A stretch of DNA of 64,000 bases. Source: Micromonospora carbonacea. GTDB lineage: Bacteria; Actinomycetota; Actinomycetes; Mycobacteriales; Micromonosporaceae. Below the pieces are notes generated by a model, which did not search any database, was not told the DNA's origin, and was given only the letters and a program-made list of their open reading frames with translations. Each line of letters opens with the position of its first letter. Within the stretch, counting starts at the first letter, position 1. The translations under genes and the position numbers were made by a program. Positions 7,848-18,908 of this stretch are shown piece after piece. The DNA is taken from positions 3,640,501 to 3,704,500 of the forward strand of contig NZ_JACHMZ010000001.1 in assembly GCF_014205165.1 (NCBI RefSeq). Direction: 5' to 3'.

Positions 7848-8479
7848 CCGCGGCGACCTGGCTGACCCTGGCCGGGCTCGGCGCGTTCCACGGCTTGAAC
7901 CCGGCGATGGGCTGGCTGTTCGCGGTGGCCCGCGGGTTGCAGGAGCGCAGCCGGCGGGTGCTGCTGGCGTCGCTGCCGCCGATCGCGCTCGGCCACCTCG
8001 CCTCCGTCGGCGTGGTGGCCGCGCTGGTCACGGCGACCCGGTCGGTCGCGGCGAGCACCGCCGTGGCGGTCACCGGCGGCGTGCTGCTGGTCGGGTTCGG
8101 GCTGTGGCGGCTGCTGTCGCGCCGGCACTTCCGCTGGGCCGGGATGCGGCTGTCGAACGCGCAGCTCGCCGGCTGGTCGTTTCTGATGTCGTCGGCGCAC
8201 GGGGCGGGGCTGATGCTGCTGCCGGTGCTGCTCGCCGAGCCGGTCGCCGGTGGCGGGCACGCCGGGCACCTGACGGCGGCCCCGGCCGGGGCGCTGCCCG
8301 GGCTGGCCGCCGCCGGGGTGCACACGGTGGCGATGTTCGGCGTCGCGCTGGCCGCCGCCGTGGCCGTGTACGAGGTGCTCGGCGTCGGCGTGCTGCGCCG
8401 GGCGTGGTTCAACGTGGACCGGCTGTGGGCGGGGGTGCTGGTGGCCGCCGGGTTGGTGACCCTGGTCGCGGCGACCTGA
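7844..8479 (+). CDS. Polytopic membrane protein, coupled to methanethiol oxidase
   Basis: 211 residues with about six hydrophobic segments: LTLAGLGAFHGLNPAMGW, LLASLPPIALGHLASVG, VTGGVLLVGFGLWRLL, SFLMSSAHGAGLMLLPVLL, VHTVAMFGVALAAAVAVY and a last C-terminal helix. Conserved-looking intramembrane residues are FHGLNPAMGW, ALGHL and SSAHGAG (His and polar). They recall metal or thiol transporters of the NicO/RcnA-like kind, but I cannot assign a family firmly. GTG at 7844 overlaps the preceding stop (GTGA), implying coupled translation with the SBP56 enzyme. A metal (copper) or sulfur-compound transporter is a reasonable guess only. Confidence 0.75.
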   Translation: MTAATWLTLAGLGAFHGLNPAMGWLFAVARGLQERSRRVLLASLPPIALGHLASVGVVAALVTATRSVAASTAVAVTGGVLLVGFGLWRLLSRRHFRWAGMRLSNAQLAGWSFLMSSAHGAGLMLLPVLLAEPVAGGGHAGHLTAAPAGALPGLAAAGVHTVAMFGVALAAAVAVYEVLGVGVLRRAWFNVDRLWAGVLVAAGLVTLVAAT

Positions 8480-8500
8480 GGGCGGCGCGGCGGTGCCCGT

Positions 8501-8539
8501 CGGCACGAACTCCTACTGATTCAATAGGGGTTTGTGCCG
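8501..8539. promoter_or_regulatory. 39-bp dyad containing operator copy 2 (before sulfite oxidase gene)
   Basis: A long imperfect inverted repeat runs from CGGCAC (8501-8506) to GTGCCG (8534-8539), with 14 of 17 arm positions complementary. Its centre, CCTACTGATTCAATAGG (8512-8528), is the same 17-bp motif found before the methanethiol oxidase gene. It ends 30 bp before the ATG at 8559. It could also fold as an mRNA hairpin ending the upstream transcript, but the shared core argues for protein binding. Confidence 0.6.
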
Positions 8540-8558
8540 CCGTGCCGGAGGAGACCCG

Positions 8559-9893
8559 ATGCCGCACTCCCTGTCGTACGACGAGGCCGACCACGACGCC
8601 CGGCGGGCCCGCCAGTGGCTCGCCGGGCAGGCCCGGGGCGAGGGGTTCGCCCGCCCGCGCCTGCTCGAACTCGGCACGGCGATGACCGCCCTCGCCGCCG
8701 CCGCGACCGAGCGCGAGCCGGTCGCCGTCGCGCCCCAACCGGTCGGCGCCGACCCCGGCGCAGCCGGGCCCGGCTCCCGCCCCGCCGCAGGCGCGGGCGG
8801 CGACCCGTCCGGCATCGTCAAGCCGCTGCCGCCGGGGCTGTTCGACCGGCACGACACCAACGCCGAGATGCGCTGGGCGGCGATGGCCGGGCAGGGGTAC
8901 GTCGTGCCGACCGACCGGTTCTTCGTCCGCAACCACACCCGCACGCCCCGCATCGACGCCGGCACGTGGCGGCTGAGCCTGTTCGGCGACGGCCTGCGCG
9001 GCGCGCCCACCCGGGACCGGCCCGTCGAGTTCGGCTACGACGACCTGCGCCGGCTGCCCGCCGAACGGGTCACCGCGCTCGTCGAGTGCGCCGGCAACGG
9101 CCGCCGGTTCTTCGCCGGGCAGCAGGGCCGGCCGACGCCCGGGGTGGCGTGGGGGCTCGGCGGCGTGGGGGTGGCCCACTGGCGGGGCGTACGCCTGGCG
9201 GAGGTGTTGCGCCGGGCCGGGCTGACCGGCGCGGCCGTCGACGTGATGCCGGAGGGCCTGGACCCGGAGTACGTCACGGGCGGCGTGAACCTGGGCCGGG
9301 TCCGCCGCCCCCTGCCGGTCGGCAAGGCCCTCGACGACGTGCTGCTGGCGTACGAGATGAACGGCGAGCCGTTGCCGGCCGACCACGGCCACCCGGTGCG
9401 GGTGGTGGTGCCCGGCTGGATCGGCGTCTCCTCGATCAAGTGGGTCGGCCCGGTCGAGGTCTCCGCCACCGCCCTGTTCTCGCCGTGGAACACGCAGCTC
9501 TACCGCATGTTCGGCCCCGGCTACCCGGCCGGCGGCGCGACGCTGGGCGCGCAGTCGGTGAAGAGCGCCTTCGAGCTGCCCTGGGACGCGCGCGTGCCGG
9601 CCGGCGCGGAGGTGCTGCTGCGCGGCCGGTCCTGGTCGGGGGCGGGCCCGATCCGGTCGGTGCAGGTGCACACCGGCGACGGCGGCTGGCGACCTGCTGA
9701 ACTGGTCGACGCCGACGCGGGCGGCCCGTGGCAGCGCTGGACGGCACGCTGGCGGCCGACGGGACCCGGCCCGGTGACGCTGCGCGCGCGGGCCACCGAC
9801 GCCACCGGCGTCGGCCAGCCGGCGCAGGCCCGGCACAACGTCCTCGGGTACCTCTTCGACGGCGTCGTCCGGCACCCGGTGACGGTCTGCTGA
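8559..9893 (+). CDS. Sulfite oxidase-family molybdopterin enzyme
   Basis: 444 residues. The Moco-binding domain is recognised from RFFVRNHTRTPRIDAGTW and VTALVECAGNGR, whose Cys is the molybdenum ligand. GVGVAHWRGVRLAEVL and VRVVVPGWIGVSSIKWVGPVEV follow. The C-terminal ~110 residues form the Mo-co oxidoreductase dimerisation domain (LRGRSWSGAGPIRSVQV). An N-terminal ~85-residue Ala/Pro-rich extension has no evident Tat signal, so a cytoplasmic location is more likely. The ATG at 8559 follows GGAGGAG. The likely reaction is sulfite to sulfate, or a related oxidation. Context with SBP56 suggests disposal of sulfur released from methanethiol. Confidence 0.9.
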   Translation: MPHSLSYDEADHDARRARQWLAGQARGEGFARPRLLELGTAMTALAAAATEREPVAVAPQPVGADPGAAGPGSRPAAGAGGDPSGIVKPLPPGLFDRHDTNAEMRWAAMAGQGYVVPTDRFFVRNHTRTPRIDAGTWRLSLFGDGLRGAPTRDRPVEFGYDDLRRLPAERVTALVECAGNGRRFFAGQQGRPTPGVAWGLGGVGVAHWRGVRLAEVLRRAGLTGAAVDVMPEGLDPEYVTGGVNLGRVRRPLPVGKALDDVLLAYEMNGEPLPADHGHPVRVVVPGWIGVSSIKWVGPVEVSATALFSPWNTQLYRMFGPGYPAGGATLGAQSVKSAFELPWDARVPAGAEVLLRGRSWSGAGPIRSVQVHTGDGGWRPAELVDADAGGPWQRWTARWRPTGPGPVTLRARATDATGVGQPAQARHNVLGYLFDGVVRHPVTVC

Positions 9894-9911
9894 CGCGGCC
9901 GGTGTCGGCGG

Positions 9912-11960
9912 TCACGGCGGCGGGGCGGAGCCCTCGGCGTCGGCGAGGTAGCCGCTGGCCTGGAGGCGGAACAGCTCCTGGTAGAGGCCGTCGGCGGCGA
10001 CCAGCTCGTCGTGGGTGCCCTGTTGCACGAGCCGGCCCCGTTCCAGCACGAAGATCTGGTCGGCGTGCCGGACGTTGGCCAGCCGGTGGGTGATCAGCAC
10101 GACCGCCCGGTCCGGCCGCCGCCGCAGGTGCTGGAACAGGGCGTGCTCCGCGCGGGCGTCGAGCGCCGCCGACGGCTCGTCGCAGATCAGCAGCGGGGCG
10201 TCCCGGTAGAGGCCACGGGCGGCGACGAGGCGCTGCCACTGGCCGCCGGAGAGGTCGTGGCCGTCCTTGAACTCACGGTCGAGCAGCGTGTCGTACCCGA
10301 AGGGCAGGCCGACGATCATCTCGTGCGCGGCGGCGGCCCGGGCGGCGTCCTCCATGGTGGGACCCCGCTGCCCGGCGGCCCGGTCGTGCCGGCCCACCCG
10401 GATGTTCTGCCCGGCGGTGAACGGGAACTTCCACCAGTCCTGGGTGAGCACGGCGACCTGCGCGCCGGCCTGGCGCGGATCGAGCTGGGTCGTGTCGACC
10501 CCGTCCCAGTGGATCGTGCCGCCGGTGGGCCGGTACAGGCCGGCGATCAGCTTCGCCAGGGTCGTCTTGCCGGAGCCGTTCTCGCCGACGAGCGCGACCA
10601 CCTGCCCCCGGCGTACGGTCAGGCTGACCTCGTCCACCGCCGGGCGGTCGGTGTCCGGGTACCGCAGGCTCACCCCGTCCAGCGTGACGACGTCGAACCC
10701 GTCGGTCGGCCGGTCGCCCCCGGCGGCGGTCCGGCTGACCGCGCGGTCCAGGAAGTCCCGGTAGTCCTGGTAGTAGAGGGCGTCCTCGTAGAGCGAGTTG
10801 GTGGCGAACACGGCGACGCCGAGGCTGGACCGGGCCGACTGGAGGGCGATCAGCGCCGTCGCGGCGGCGGCGAGGGCCACCATGCCGGCCAGCAGCAGGC
10901 CGGCGAGCACGGCGTACACGCCGAAGGTGGCCAGGCCGGCGGTGGTGGTGCCGAGCACCCTGGTCCGGGTCTGCGCGCGGACCAGGCGCAGGTGGGCCCG
11001 CGTCTCGGTGGCCATCATCCGGCGGTACTCGCCGAGCAGGAAGTCGCGCATCTGGTAGGCCCGGATCTCGGCGGCGGTGTGCCGGTTGGCCATCAGGTTG
11101 GCCAGCATCCACATCCGGCGACGCCGGTTGAACCGGGCCAGCATCTCCAGGTACTGCCGGCGGGCCATCTTCACGGCCGTCGCGGCCTCGGGCACCGCCG
11201 CCAGCAGCAGGCAGGGCAGCAGCAGCGGCTGGATCACGGTGACCGCCGCGGCGGTGGCGAGCACCCCGACCACTCCGGTGATCAGGTTGACGGTGTGGTC
11301 GACGACGAACGCCGCCTCCGTCACCCCGCGGTCGCGGGCCCGGTCCATCTCCTCGGCGAACCCGGCGTCGTCGAACGCGGCGAGGTCGACGGCCGTGGTC
11401 GCCTCGAACAGCCGTAGCTCGACCTGGTAGTTGATCTGGGGGGTGAGGCGGGCCTGCGCCCAGCCGGCCGCGATGGTCAGCGCCCCCTTGGCCGTCACGG
11501 CCGCCGCCGCCAGGGCCAGGGCCGGCAGCGCCGCCCGGATCCGGTCCGGCGTCGGGCCCGCCGCGAACAGCTCGCGCAGCACGCCGGTGGTGGCCAGCAG
11601 GCCGAGGGTGGTCATCACCCCGGCGGCCACGTTGAGCCCGATGGACGCGGCCGTGTCCCGGCGGCTGGTCGCCCAGGCCAGGGCGACCGCCTCGCGGACC
11701 AGCCGGGGCAGCCGGCGGGCGACCGCCCAGAAGGTGGTGTGGGCGAACTCGGTCGCGTGGTGCATCCACGCGCGGTCCTCCAACTCGGGCAGCACCGACG
11801 CGTCGCCATCGTCGGCCGCGCCTCCCGGCGACCCGGCACCGCCCGACGCTGCGCTGGCGGAACTGGTGGCCTCGGCGGAGCTGGCGGCCTCGGCGGGGTC
11901 GGCGGCATCGGCGGGGTTGGCGGCGTCGGGCGACCGGCGTTGGCGGACGGCTCTCTTCAC
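9912..11960 (-). CDS. ABC exporter, fused permease-ATPase
   Basis: 682 residues. An N-terminal ~60-residue Ala/Asp/Ser low-complexity head is followed by six transmembrane helices (residues ~90-400). The nucleotide-binding domain has Walker A GENGSGKTT, signature LSGGQWQR, Walker B LLICDEPSAALD and the H-loop ITHRLANV. Walker A GENGSGKTT and the unusual head resemble the subfamily next to actinomycete peptide clusters, but no precursor gene is nearby. The GTG at 11960 is preferred because GGAGGGG lies 5 bases upstream; the frame stays open to 12011. It is convergent with the sulfite oxidase gene (18-bp gap). The substrate is unknown. Confidence 0.88.
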   Translation of the reverse strand: MKRAVRQRRSPDAANPADAADPAEAASSAEATSSASAASGGAGSPGGAADDGDASVLPELEDRAWMHHATEFAHTTFWAVARRLPRLVREAVALAWATSRRDTAASIGLNVAAGVMTTLGLLATTGVLRELFAAGPTPDRIRAALPALALAAAAVTAKGALTIAAGWAQARLTPQINYQVELRLFEATTAVDLAAFDDAGFAEEMDRARDRGVTEAAFVVDHTVNLITGVVGVLATAAAVTVIQPLLLPCLLLAAVPEAATAVKMARRQYLEMLARFNRRRRMWMLANLMANRHTAAEIRAYQMRDFLLGEYRRMMATETRAHLRLVRAQTRTRVLGTTTAGLATFGVYAVLAGLLLAGMVALAAAATALIALQSARSSLGVAVFATNSLYEDALYYQDYRDFLDRAVSRTAAGGDRPTDGFDVVTLDGVSLRYPDTDRPAVDEVSLTVRRGQVVALVGENGSGKTTLAKLIAGLYRPTGGTIHWDGVDTTQLDPRQAGAQVAVLTQDWWKFPFTAGQNIRVGRHDRAAGQRGPTMEDAARAAAAHEMIVGLPFGYDTLLDREFKDGHDLSGGQWQRLVAARGLYRDAPLLICDEPSAALDARAEHALFQHLRRRPDRAVVLITHRLANVRHADQIFVLERGRLVQQGTHDELVAADGLYQELFRLQASGYLADAEGSAPPP

Positions 11961-12133
11961 GGGCCCCTCCAGGCAGGCGCGGGCCGCGACCGGCGGCACA
12001 CCGACAACCATCGAGGAGCCTACTGTGCGCGACGGCCCGAAGTCAGCGCGTCATCGGCGTGTCGAACACGTGTCGCAACCGAGCCCGGGCGCGGCCCGGC
12101 GCGGGGCGGCTCCGCGCCGCCCCGCGCCGGTGA

Positions 12134-12180
12134 GAAGGGAACCCTGCTATACCGCAGGCGTTAACAAGGGGCCCTTCCTT
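12134..12180. repeat. Dispersed GTTAACAAGGGGCCCTT hairpin repeat, copy 1
   Basis: A nested dyad is seen: outer GAAGGG/CCCTTC (12134-12139, 12172-12177) and inner CCTGC/GCAGG (12143-12147, 12154-12158) around TATACC. The 3-prime side contains GTTAACAAGGGGCCCTT. Reverse-complemented it aligns with the element at 61841-61895. It lies just downstream of the M28 peptidase stop codon, in the 225-bp gap between that gene and the ABC exporter start. It would act as a transcription end for the peptidase. Confidence 0.7.
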
Positions 12181-12185
12181 GCACC

Positions 12186-13934
12186 TCAGCTGGCGGTGAG
12201 GGTGACGTCGTCGACGACGAAGCTCGTCTGCAACGACGCGTCCTCCACGCCGGTGAACGTCAGGGTGACGGTCTGCCCGGCGTAGGCGGCGACGTCGAAG
12301 GTGCGCTGGACGTAGCCGGTGGCCTTGTTCAGGTTCGAGTACGTCGCCAGGGTGGTGCCGCCGACGGCGACGGTAAGCTTGTCGTACTGCCTGGTCGAGG
12401 TGGTCTCGGCGGTGTCGATGTGCAGCCAGAACGACAGCGTGTAGCTGGCGCAGCCGGCCGGGACGGCCAGCGACTGCGACAGCGTCTGCGTGCGGCTGCC
12501 GCCGTAGCCGCCGAGCCACGCCTTGTACGAGCCGGCGTGCGCGGCCTGGCTGGCCGAGTTGGTGATCACGCCCGACGAGGCGGTCCAGACGGTGGCGCCG
12601 CTCTCGAAGCCGGAGTTGCCGACCAGCTGGCCGCCGGCGCAGCCGCCCGTGCCGGTCACGGTGACGCTGTAGGTGGCCGTGCGGGTCGCCGAACCGGTGC
12701 CGGTGACCGTGACGGTGTAGGTGCCGGTGGCGGCCGACGCGGAGGCGGCGATCGTCATCGTGGACGAGCCGCCGGAGGTCACCGACGACGGGCTGAACGA
12801 GACGGTCACCCCGCTGGGCGCGCCGCTGGCGGACAGGGCGACGGTCTGGGCGCTGCCGGAGGTGGTGGCGGTGGAGACCGTGGCGGTGGTGGACGCGCCC
12901 CGGGCGACGCTGCCGGCCGTCGGGCTCACCGCGACGGAGAAGTCGTTGGTCGGGGTGCCGCCGCCGACGGCCTGGTCCCAGATCGCGTACGCGACGCCGT
13001 CGGCGCTGCGGTTGAGGCCGGTGGCGTTGATGTTGCTGGTGGTGTCGCAAGACCGGTGGTAGCAGGGGTCGTAGGAGGCGTTGGCGGTGCCGCCCCACTT
13101 GGCGGCCTGGGCGCTGGTCTTGCGGGCGCTGGCCCCCATCGCGTAGCCGGAGGTGGGGATGCCTCCCTGCTGGAAGGAGTAGTCGTCGGAGCGGCCCTGG
13201 CCCTCGACGTTCTCCTCCGGCGACAGGCCGAGGGAGTCCCAGTACGCCTTCAGCGGCGCCGCCGTGGTCGAGGTGACCCGGTTGATGAAGTAGCCGCCGT
13301 TGGTCGAGGCCACCATGTCGAAGTTGTAGTACCCCTTGATGTAGCCCTTCTGGGCGGTGCTGAGCGAGTTGACGTAGAACTTGGAGCCCTGCAGGCCCTG
13401 CTCCTCGCCGTTCCACCAGGCGAACCGGACCCGCTTGGTCAGGCTCGGGTTCTGCTGGGCCAGCACGAGGGCGTTCTCCAGCAGCACGGACGAGCCGGAG
13501 GCGTTGTCGTTGATGCCGGGGCCGGCGGTGACGCCGTCGAGGTGCGCGCCGAACATGATGACCTGGTCGGCGGGGGCGCCGCCCGGCCACTCGGCGATCA
13601 CGTTGTTGCCCGGGTAGGTGCAGTTGGTGCAGTTCTGCTCGGTGACCGTGTAGCCGACGGCCTGAAGCTTGCTCTTGACGTAGTTGACGGAGGCCGTGTA
13701 GCCGGCGGAGCCGGAGCGGCGGTTGCCGCCGTTGCTGGTGGCGATGCTCTGGAACTGGCTCAGGTGGGCCTGGACGTTCGTCACGGAGATGTCCGGCGCG
13801 GCCAGCGCCGCGACGGCGGGCGCGGCGGGGGCGGCTGGAGCCTCGGCGGCGGCGGCCGGCAGGGTCGCCGTCGACGTGGTCAACGCGAGGGCGGCGGCGA
13901 ACGCCAGGCCCGCGGTCACTGTGCTGCGTCTCAT
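12186..13934 (-). CDS. Secreted M28 zinc aminopeptidase with C-terminal beta-sandwich domains
   Basis: 582 residues. The Sec signal peptide spans residues 1-~30 ([20 protein letters not shown], ending AAAA). The M28 catalytic domain has FGAHLDG (His, zinc), [10 protein letters not shown] (bridging Asp), [11 protein letters not shown] (general base Glu-Glu), YNFDMVAS (Asp) and CYHRSCD (His), all family ligands in order. Two further modules follow: a Ser/Thr-rich Ig-like segment ([12 protein letters not shown] through TYSVTVTG) and a ~135-residue lectin-like jellyroll beginning GNSGFESG. The catalytic part resembles Streptomyces griseus aminopeptidase. The ATG at 13934 follows GAGGAG. It is monocistronic with 219 bp upstream, the only AT-richer part being 14060-14120. 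Confidence 0.92.
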   Translation of the reverse strand: MRRSTVTAGLAFAAALALTTSTATLPAAAAEAPAAPAAPAVAALAAPDISVTNVQAHLSQFQSIATSNGGNRRSGSAGYTASVNYVKSKLQAVGYTVTEQNCTNCTYPGNNVIAEWPGGAPADQVIMFGAHLDGVTAGPGINDNASGSSVLLENALVLAQQNPSLTKRVRFAWWNGEEQGLQGSKFYVNSLSTAQKGYIKGYYNFDMVASTNGGYFINRVTSTTAAPLKAYWDSLGLSPEENVEGQGRSDDYSFQQGGIPTSGYAMGASARKTSAQAAKWGGTANASYDPCYHRSCDTTSNINATGLNRSADGVAYAIWDQAVGGGTPTNDFSVAVSPTAGSVARGASTTATVSTATTSGSAQTVALSASGAPSGVTVSFSPSSVTSGGSSTMTIAASASAATGTYTVTVTGTGSATRTATYSVTVTGTGGCAGGQLVGNSGFESGATVWTASSGVITNSASQAAHAGSYKAWLGGYGGSRTQTLSQSLAVPAGCASYTLSFWLHIDTAETTSTRQYDKLTVAVGGTTLATYSNLNKATGYVQRTFDVAAYAGQTVTLTFTGVEDASLQTSFVVDDVTLTAS

Positions 13935-14153
13935 GGGTGCTCCTCGGTGCAGGTAGGGGGTGTCGTGCACCTGGGCGTGACCGGACCCCGCTCGCGAGGG
14001 TGGGGCGAGCGGGGTCCGGCGGCGTGGCGAGGGGGCGCCGCGACGTTCGTTCCAGGGAAGGAAACACTTACACGCGTCGATTCAGCGGTCAATATCCATC
14101 ATTGGTCATACCGGTGAGCTGATCACCCCAGGTCGGGGCGGGCACCGGCGGCG

Positions 14154-15812
<1,659 letters not shown>

Positions 15813-15821
15813 GCCGGAACC

Positions 15822-18800
15822 CTACGGACCCGGCGGCGCTGCCCGCCATGTCGGCGAGCCGAGCAGGGCCGAGAGCGCGTCGGCGGTCGCCGGGTGCGCG
15901 GTGAGCAGCCCTGCGGCCTCGACGGCGACCGCCGAACCGGTGCCGCCCGAGCCGGTGCCGCCCGGCCCGGAGACGGCCGGACCGGCTCCGGCCGAGCCGA
16001 GGGCCCAGTCGCCGGCGCAGCCGAGCAGGTCCGCCACGGCGTCGCAGGTCGCCGGGTGGCCCGCCAGCAGATCGACCACCGGGCCGGCCACGGCGGCCAC
16101 CGGCTGCGCCGCCGACCCCGGTCCCGGGGTCGTCACCGCCCCGCCGGCCGGCCGGTGCGTCCACGGGGGCACCCAGGCGTCCAGGGCGGGCAGGGCCGCC
16201 GGGAACGTGCGGCCGGCCTCGCGGACCAGGGTCGGCACCAGCTCGCCGGCCTGCGCGCGCAGCGTGGTGATCAACGTCGGCAGCCAGGGCAGCAGCACCG
16301 GGTCGGGCAGCCGGGCGAACGCGGTGGACATCGCCTCCACCACGAACGGCGTCAGCCCGGGCACCGGCTCCAGGGCCTGCACGAACCCGCTGAGGTACTG
16401 CGGGAAGGCCGGCACCACCAGCGGGTTGGCCAGCAGTTCGGTGCTGCGGGCGCGCAGCTGCGCCAGCGGCAGCAGGCCGAGGTGGTGCTGGGCGGCCCAG
16501 TGCAGCGCCACCCGGGCCGGCGCCTCCGGCCGGGACTGTCGCACGGCCAGTTCGAGCTGCGTACGGTCGCAGCCGAGGGACAGCGCGAGGCTCTCCATGC
16601 CGAACAGGAAGCCGAGCATCGCGCCCACCTGCCGCACCCCGGTCTCGGCGTCGACGAACGCGCTGGGCAGCAGGGTGCAGTAGTGGGCGTACCCGGTGGT
16701 GACGAACGCGGCGCACCAGGGCGGCAGGGTCGGCTCGGTGGCCCGGTAGTGGGCCAGCAGCCGGCGGATGCGGCGCAGCACCTCGGGGGCCTCGTCGACG
16801 GTCCGCTCGGCCGCGAGCAGCTCCACCGCCCGGGCGCCCAGCTCATCGACGAGCCGGCGGCCGTCGAGCAGCAGGAGCGCGTCCTCGACGGCTTCGAGGG
16901 CGACGGCGGCGGTGGCCCGGGGCCCCCACGCCCGGCGGCGCAGCCGCTGTTCGAGCACCTGCTCGATGGTGACGCCCTCGTAGCCCAGCTCGATCAGGGC
17001 GCGCTGGTGGCGGCCGAGGGCCAGGTCCCAGCTCTCCTGCGTCGACCGTTCCCCGAGCCGGCGCTCCCCCATGATCGGACGGACGGCGTCGTGGGGCAGC
17101 AGGTGCCGCAGCCGCCACAGCAGGTCCGAGCAGCCGGCCACGGCCGGGTCGGCGGTCAGGTCCAGCAGGGCCCGCTGGATGGTGCGCTTGTCCAGGTCGA
17201 GCCCGAGCGGGGCGAGCCGGTCGAGCACGTCGCGGGCCAGCGGCGGCAGGGCGTCGTAGCCGACCTGGCCGATCCGGTCGCCGCCGAGCAGGATCTCGCA
17301 GAGCCGGCGCACGTCGCGCCGGCCCGGGACCACGTCCTTCTCGATGCAGGTCACGGCCGCGTCGGCGAAGTCGTACGGGGTGGGGCGGGCCCGGTTGCGC
17401 AGCCCGGCGAGCAGGATCGACGTCTCGAACACGGCGATCGCGTCGGCGGTGCTGGCCAGGTAGCCGTTGCGGCGGGCCAGCCGGACGATGTCCACGCACC
17501 AGCCGCGCAGCTCCGCCTCGTCGAGTTCGTCGAGGACCGGCGGCCGGGCGAGGAACCCCGACAGCCGGTCGGTGACGGGCTCGTCGGCGGCCTCGGCCGG
17601 GGTGGCCCGGCGGGCCCGGCCCTTCGCCGGCCTGCCGCCGGCCTGCCCGGCCAGCCGGAACGGGGTAACCCCGGAGCGGGACACCGCCTTGGCCCAGGTG
17701 GCCGCCGCGATGGAGACCGAGCCGGGCGCCAGCCCGAACTGCGCCTCGATGGCGGAGTGGCTTGACGGGATCAGCCCGTACAGCCAGCGGGTGGCGGTGC
17801 GCGGGCTGATCTCGTACGGCGCGGCGGCGGGCCCGGTGCCGAACTGTTCGACGGGGCTCGCGGCGTGGAACGCGCCGCAGACGTAGAGGCAGTCGGCCGG
17901 GTCGACGCCGGAGGCGGCGAGGTGCTGCCGCATCCGGGTCCACATGTAGCGCTCGCGTTCGACGTCGCGGTCGAGGCGGTCGGCGTCGGCCGGGCGCAGC
18001 CGCCGGAACAGGCTGCCGATGAGGACCATCACCTGCCGGTACGTCTCGTGGTCGGCGGCGACGAGGGGCTGCTCGACGTACTGGTCCCACCACTCCGACC
18101 AGTGCCGGACCTTGCCGTGGTGCAGCAGGTAGGACTCCAGCTCGGCGAAGCGGGGCCGCAGGTCGCCGATCTCCACGCCGACGGCGTCGCCGTGCAGCGC
18201 GGCCTCCTCCTCGGCCGCCGCCGGTGCGTCGGAGGAGGACGGGGCCGGGCCCTCGGCCGGGTCGCGGGGTGCCCACTGGAAGACGTGGTCGACCGAGCGG
18301 TCCACCAGCACCAGCTCCACGCCGGGGGTCTCCAGCGCGTACGCGATGGCCTGGTATTCCGCCGACGCCTCGGTGATCGGGGCGACGACACTGAGCGGGG
18401 CCCACTCGGCGGGGAACCCGTCGAGTTTCGACGCGAACGCCTGCACGGCCACGGGCAGGCGGCAGTTGCGCAGCTCCCCCAGCAGGGGTTGCAGGTCCTC
18501 GCAGAGCTCCAGGTAGACGACCTTCGGTCGCTTGGCGCGCAGCCGGCGCGCCATGGCCAGGGCGGAGGCCGGTGAGTGGTGGCAGACCGGGAAGATCTCC
18601 AGCCGCTCGCCGAGTGCCCGGTCGACGTCGTCGATCATCCCGGTGAGGATCTCGGCGAGCGCGCCGGGGCTGCCGGCGAAGGCCGCGGCGGCGTCGGTGA
18701 GCTGGTCGCGCAGCGCGCCGAACGCGCCGGGGCCACCGGCGTGCGGGACCGGGACACCGGAGGTCGGCATGGTGACGCCGGAGGACAGGGCGGGGAGGCC

Positions 18801-18908
18801 GGGGGGCGGGGTGGGGAGGCCGGGGGGCGGGGTGGGGGCCGGCGCGACGACGGCGGGCGGGTGCACCCCGGGGCCCGCGCCCGGCGGGGTGGTCGTCGGG
18901 CCGGTCAC
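15822..18908 (-). CDS. DUF5682 family protein (large effector-like component of AAA/vWA operon)
   Basis: 1028 residues. The start is GTG at 18908, overlapping the AAA gene stop (GTGA). Residues 1-60 are Pro-rich with a duplicated LPTPPPG. From ~103 on, EIFPVCHHSPASALAMARRL, then RPKVVYLELCEDL, look like TraB/Tiki superfamily motifs (HxS, later ELC). A second site, VCGAFHAAS (~347-355), resembles their distal GxxH. The rest (~400-1028) is helical. The frame also stays open upstream across the AAA gene, but that part is a shadow. DUF5682 proteins are known by association with SWIM, vWA and AAA genes; the activity is unproven. Confidence 0.85.
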   Translation of the reverse strand: MTGPTTTPPGAGPGVHPPAVVAPAPTPPPGLPTPPPGLPALSSGVTMPTSGVPVPHAGGPGAFGALRDQLTDAAAAFAGSPGALAEILTGMIDDVDRALGERLEIFPVCHHSPASALAMARRLRAKRPKVVYLELCEDLQPLLGELRNCRLPVAVQAFASKLDGFPAEWAPLSVVAPITEASAEYQAIAYALETPGVELVLVDRSVDHVFQWAPRDPAEGPAPSSSDAPAAAEEEAALHGDAVGVEIGDLRPRFAELESYLLHHGKVRHWSEWWDQYVEQPLVAADHETYRQVMVLIGSLFRRLRPADADRLDRDVERERYMWTRMRQHLAASGVDPADCLYVCGAFHAASPVEQFGTGPAAAPYEISPRTATRWLYGLIPSSHSAIEAQFGLAPGSVSIAAATWAKAVSRSGVTPFRLAGQAGGRPAKGRARRATPAEAADEPVTDRLSGFLARPPVLDELDEAELRGWCVDIVRLARRNGYLASTADAIAVFETSILLAGLRNRARPTPYDFADAAVTCIEKDVVPGRRDVRRLCEILLGGDRIGQVGYDALPPLARDVLDRLAPLGLDLDKRTIQRALLDLTADPAVAGCSDLLWRLRHLLPHDAVRPIMGERRLGERSTQESWDLALGRHQRALIELGYEGVTIEQVLEQRLRRRAWGPRATAAVALEAVEDALLLLDGRRLVDELGARAVELLAAERTVDEAPEVLRRIRRLLAHYRATEPTLPPWCAAFVTTGYAHYCTLLPSAFVDAETGVRQVGAMLGFLFGMESLALSLGCDRTQLELAVRQSRPEAPARVALHWAAQHHLGLLPLAQLRARSTELLANPLVVPAFPQYLSGFVQALEPVPGLTPFVVEAMSTAFARLPDPVLLPWLPTLITTLRAQAGELVPTLVREAGRTFPAALPALDAWVPPWTHRPAGGAVTTPGPGSAAQPVAAVAGPVVDLLAGHPATCDAVADLLGCAGDWALGSAGAGPAVSGPGGTGSGGTGSAVAVEAAGLLTAHPATADALSALLGSPTWRAAPPGP

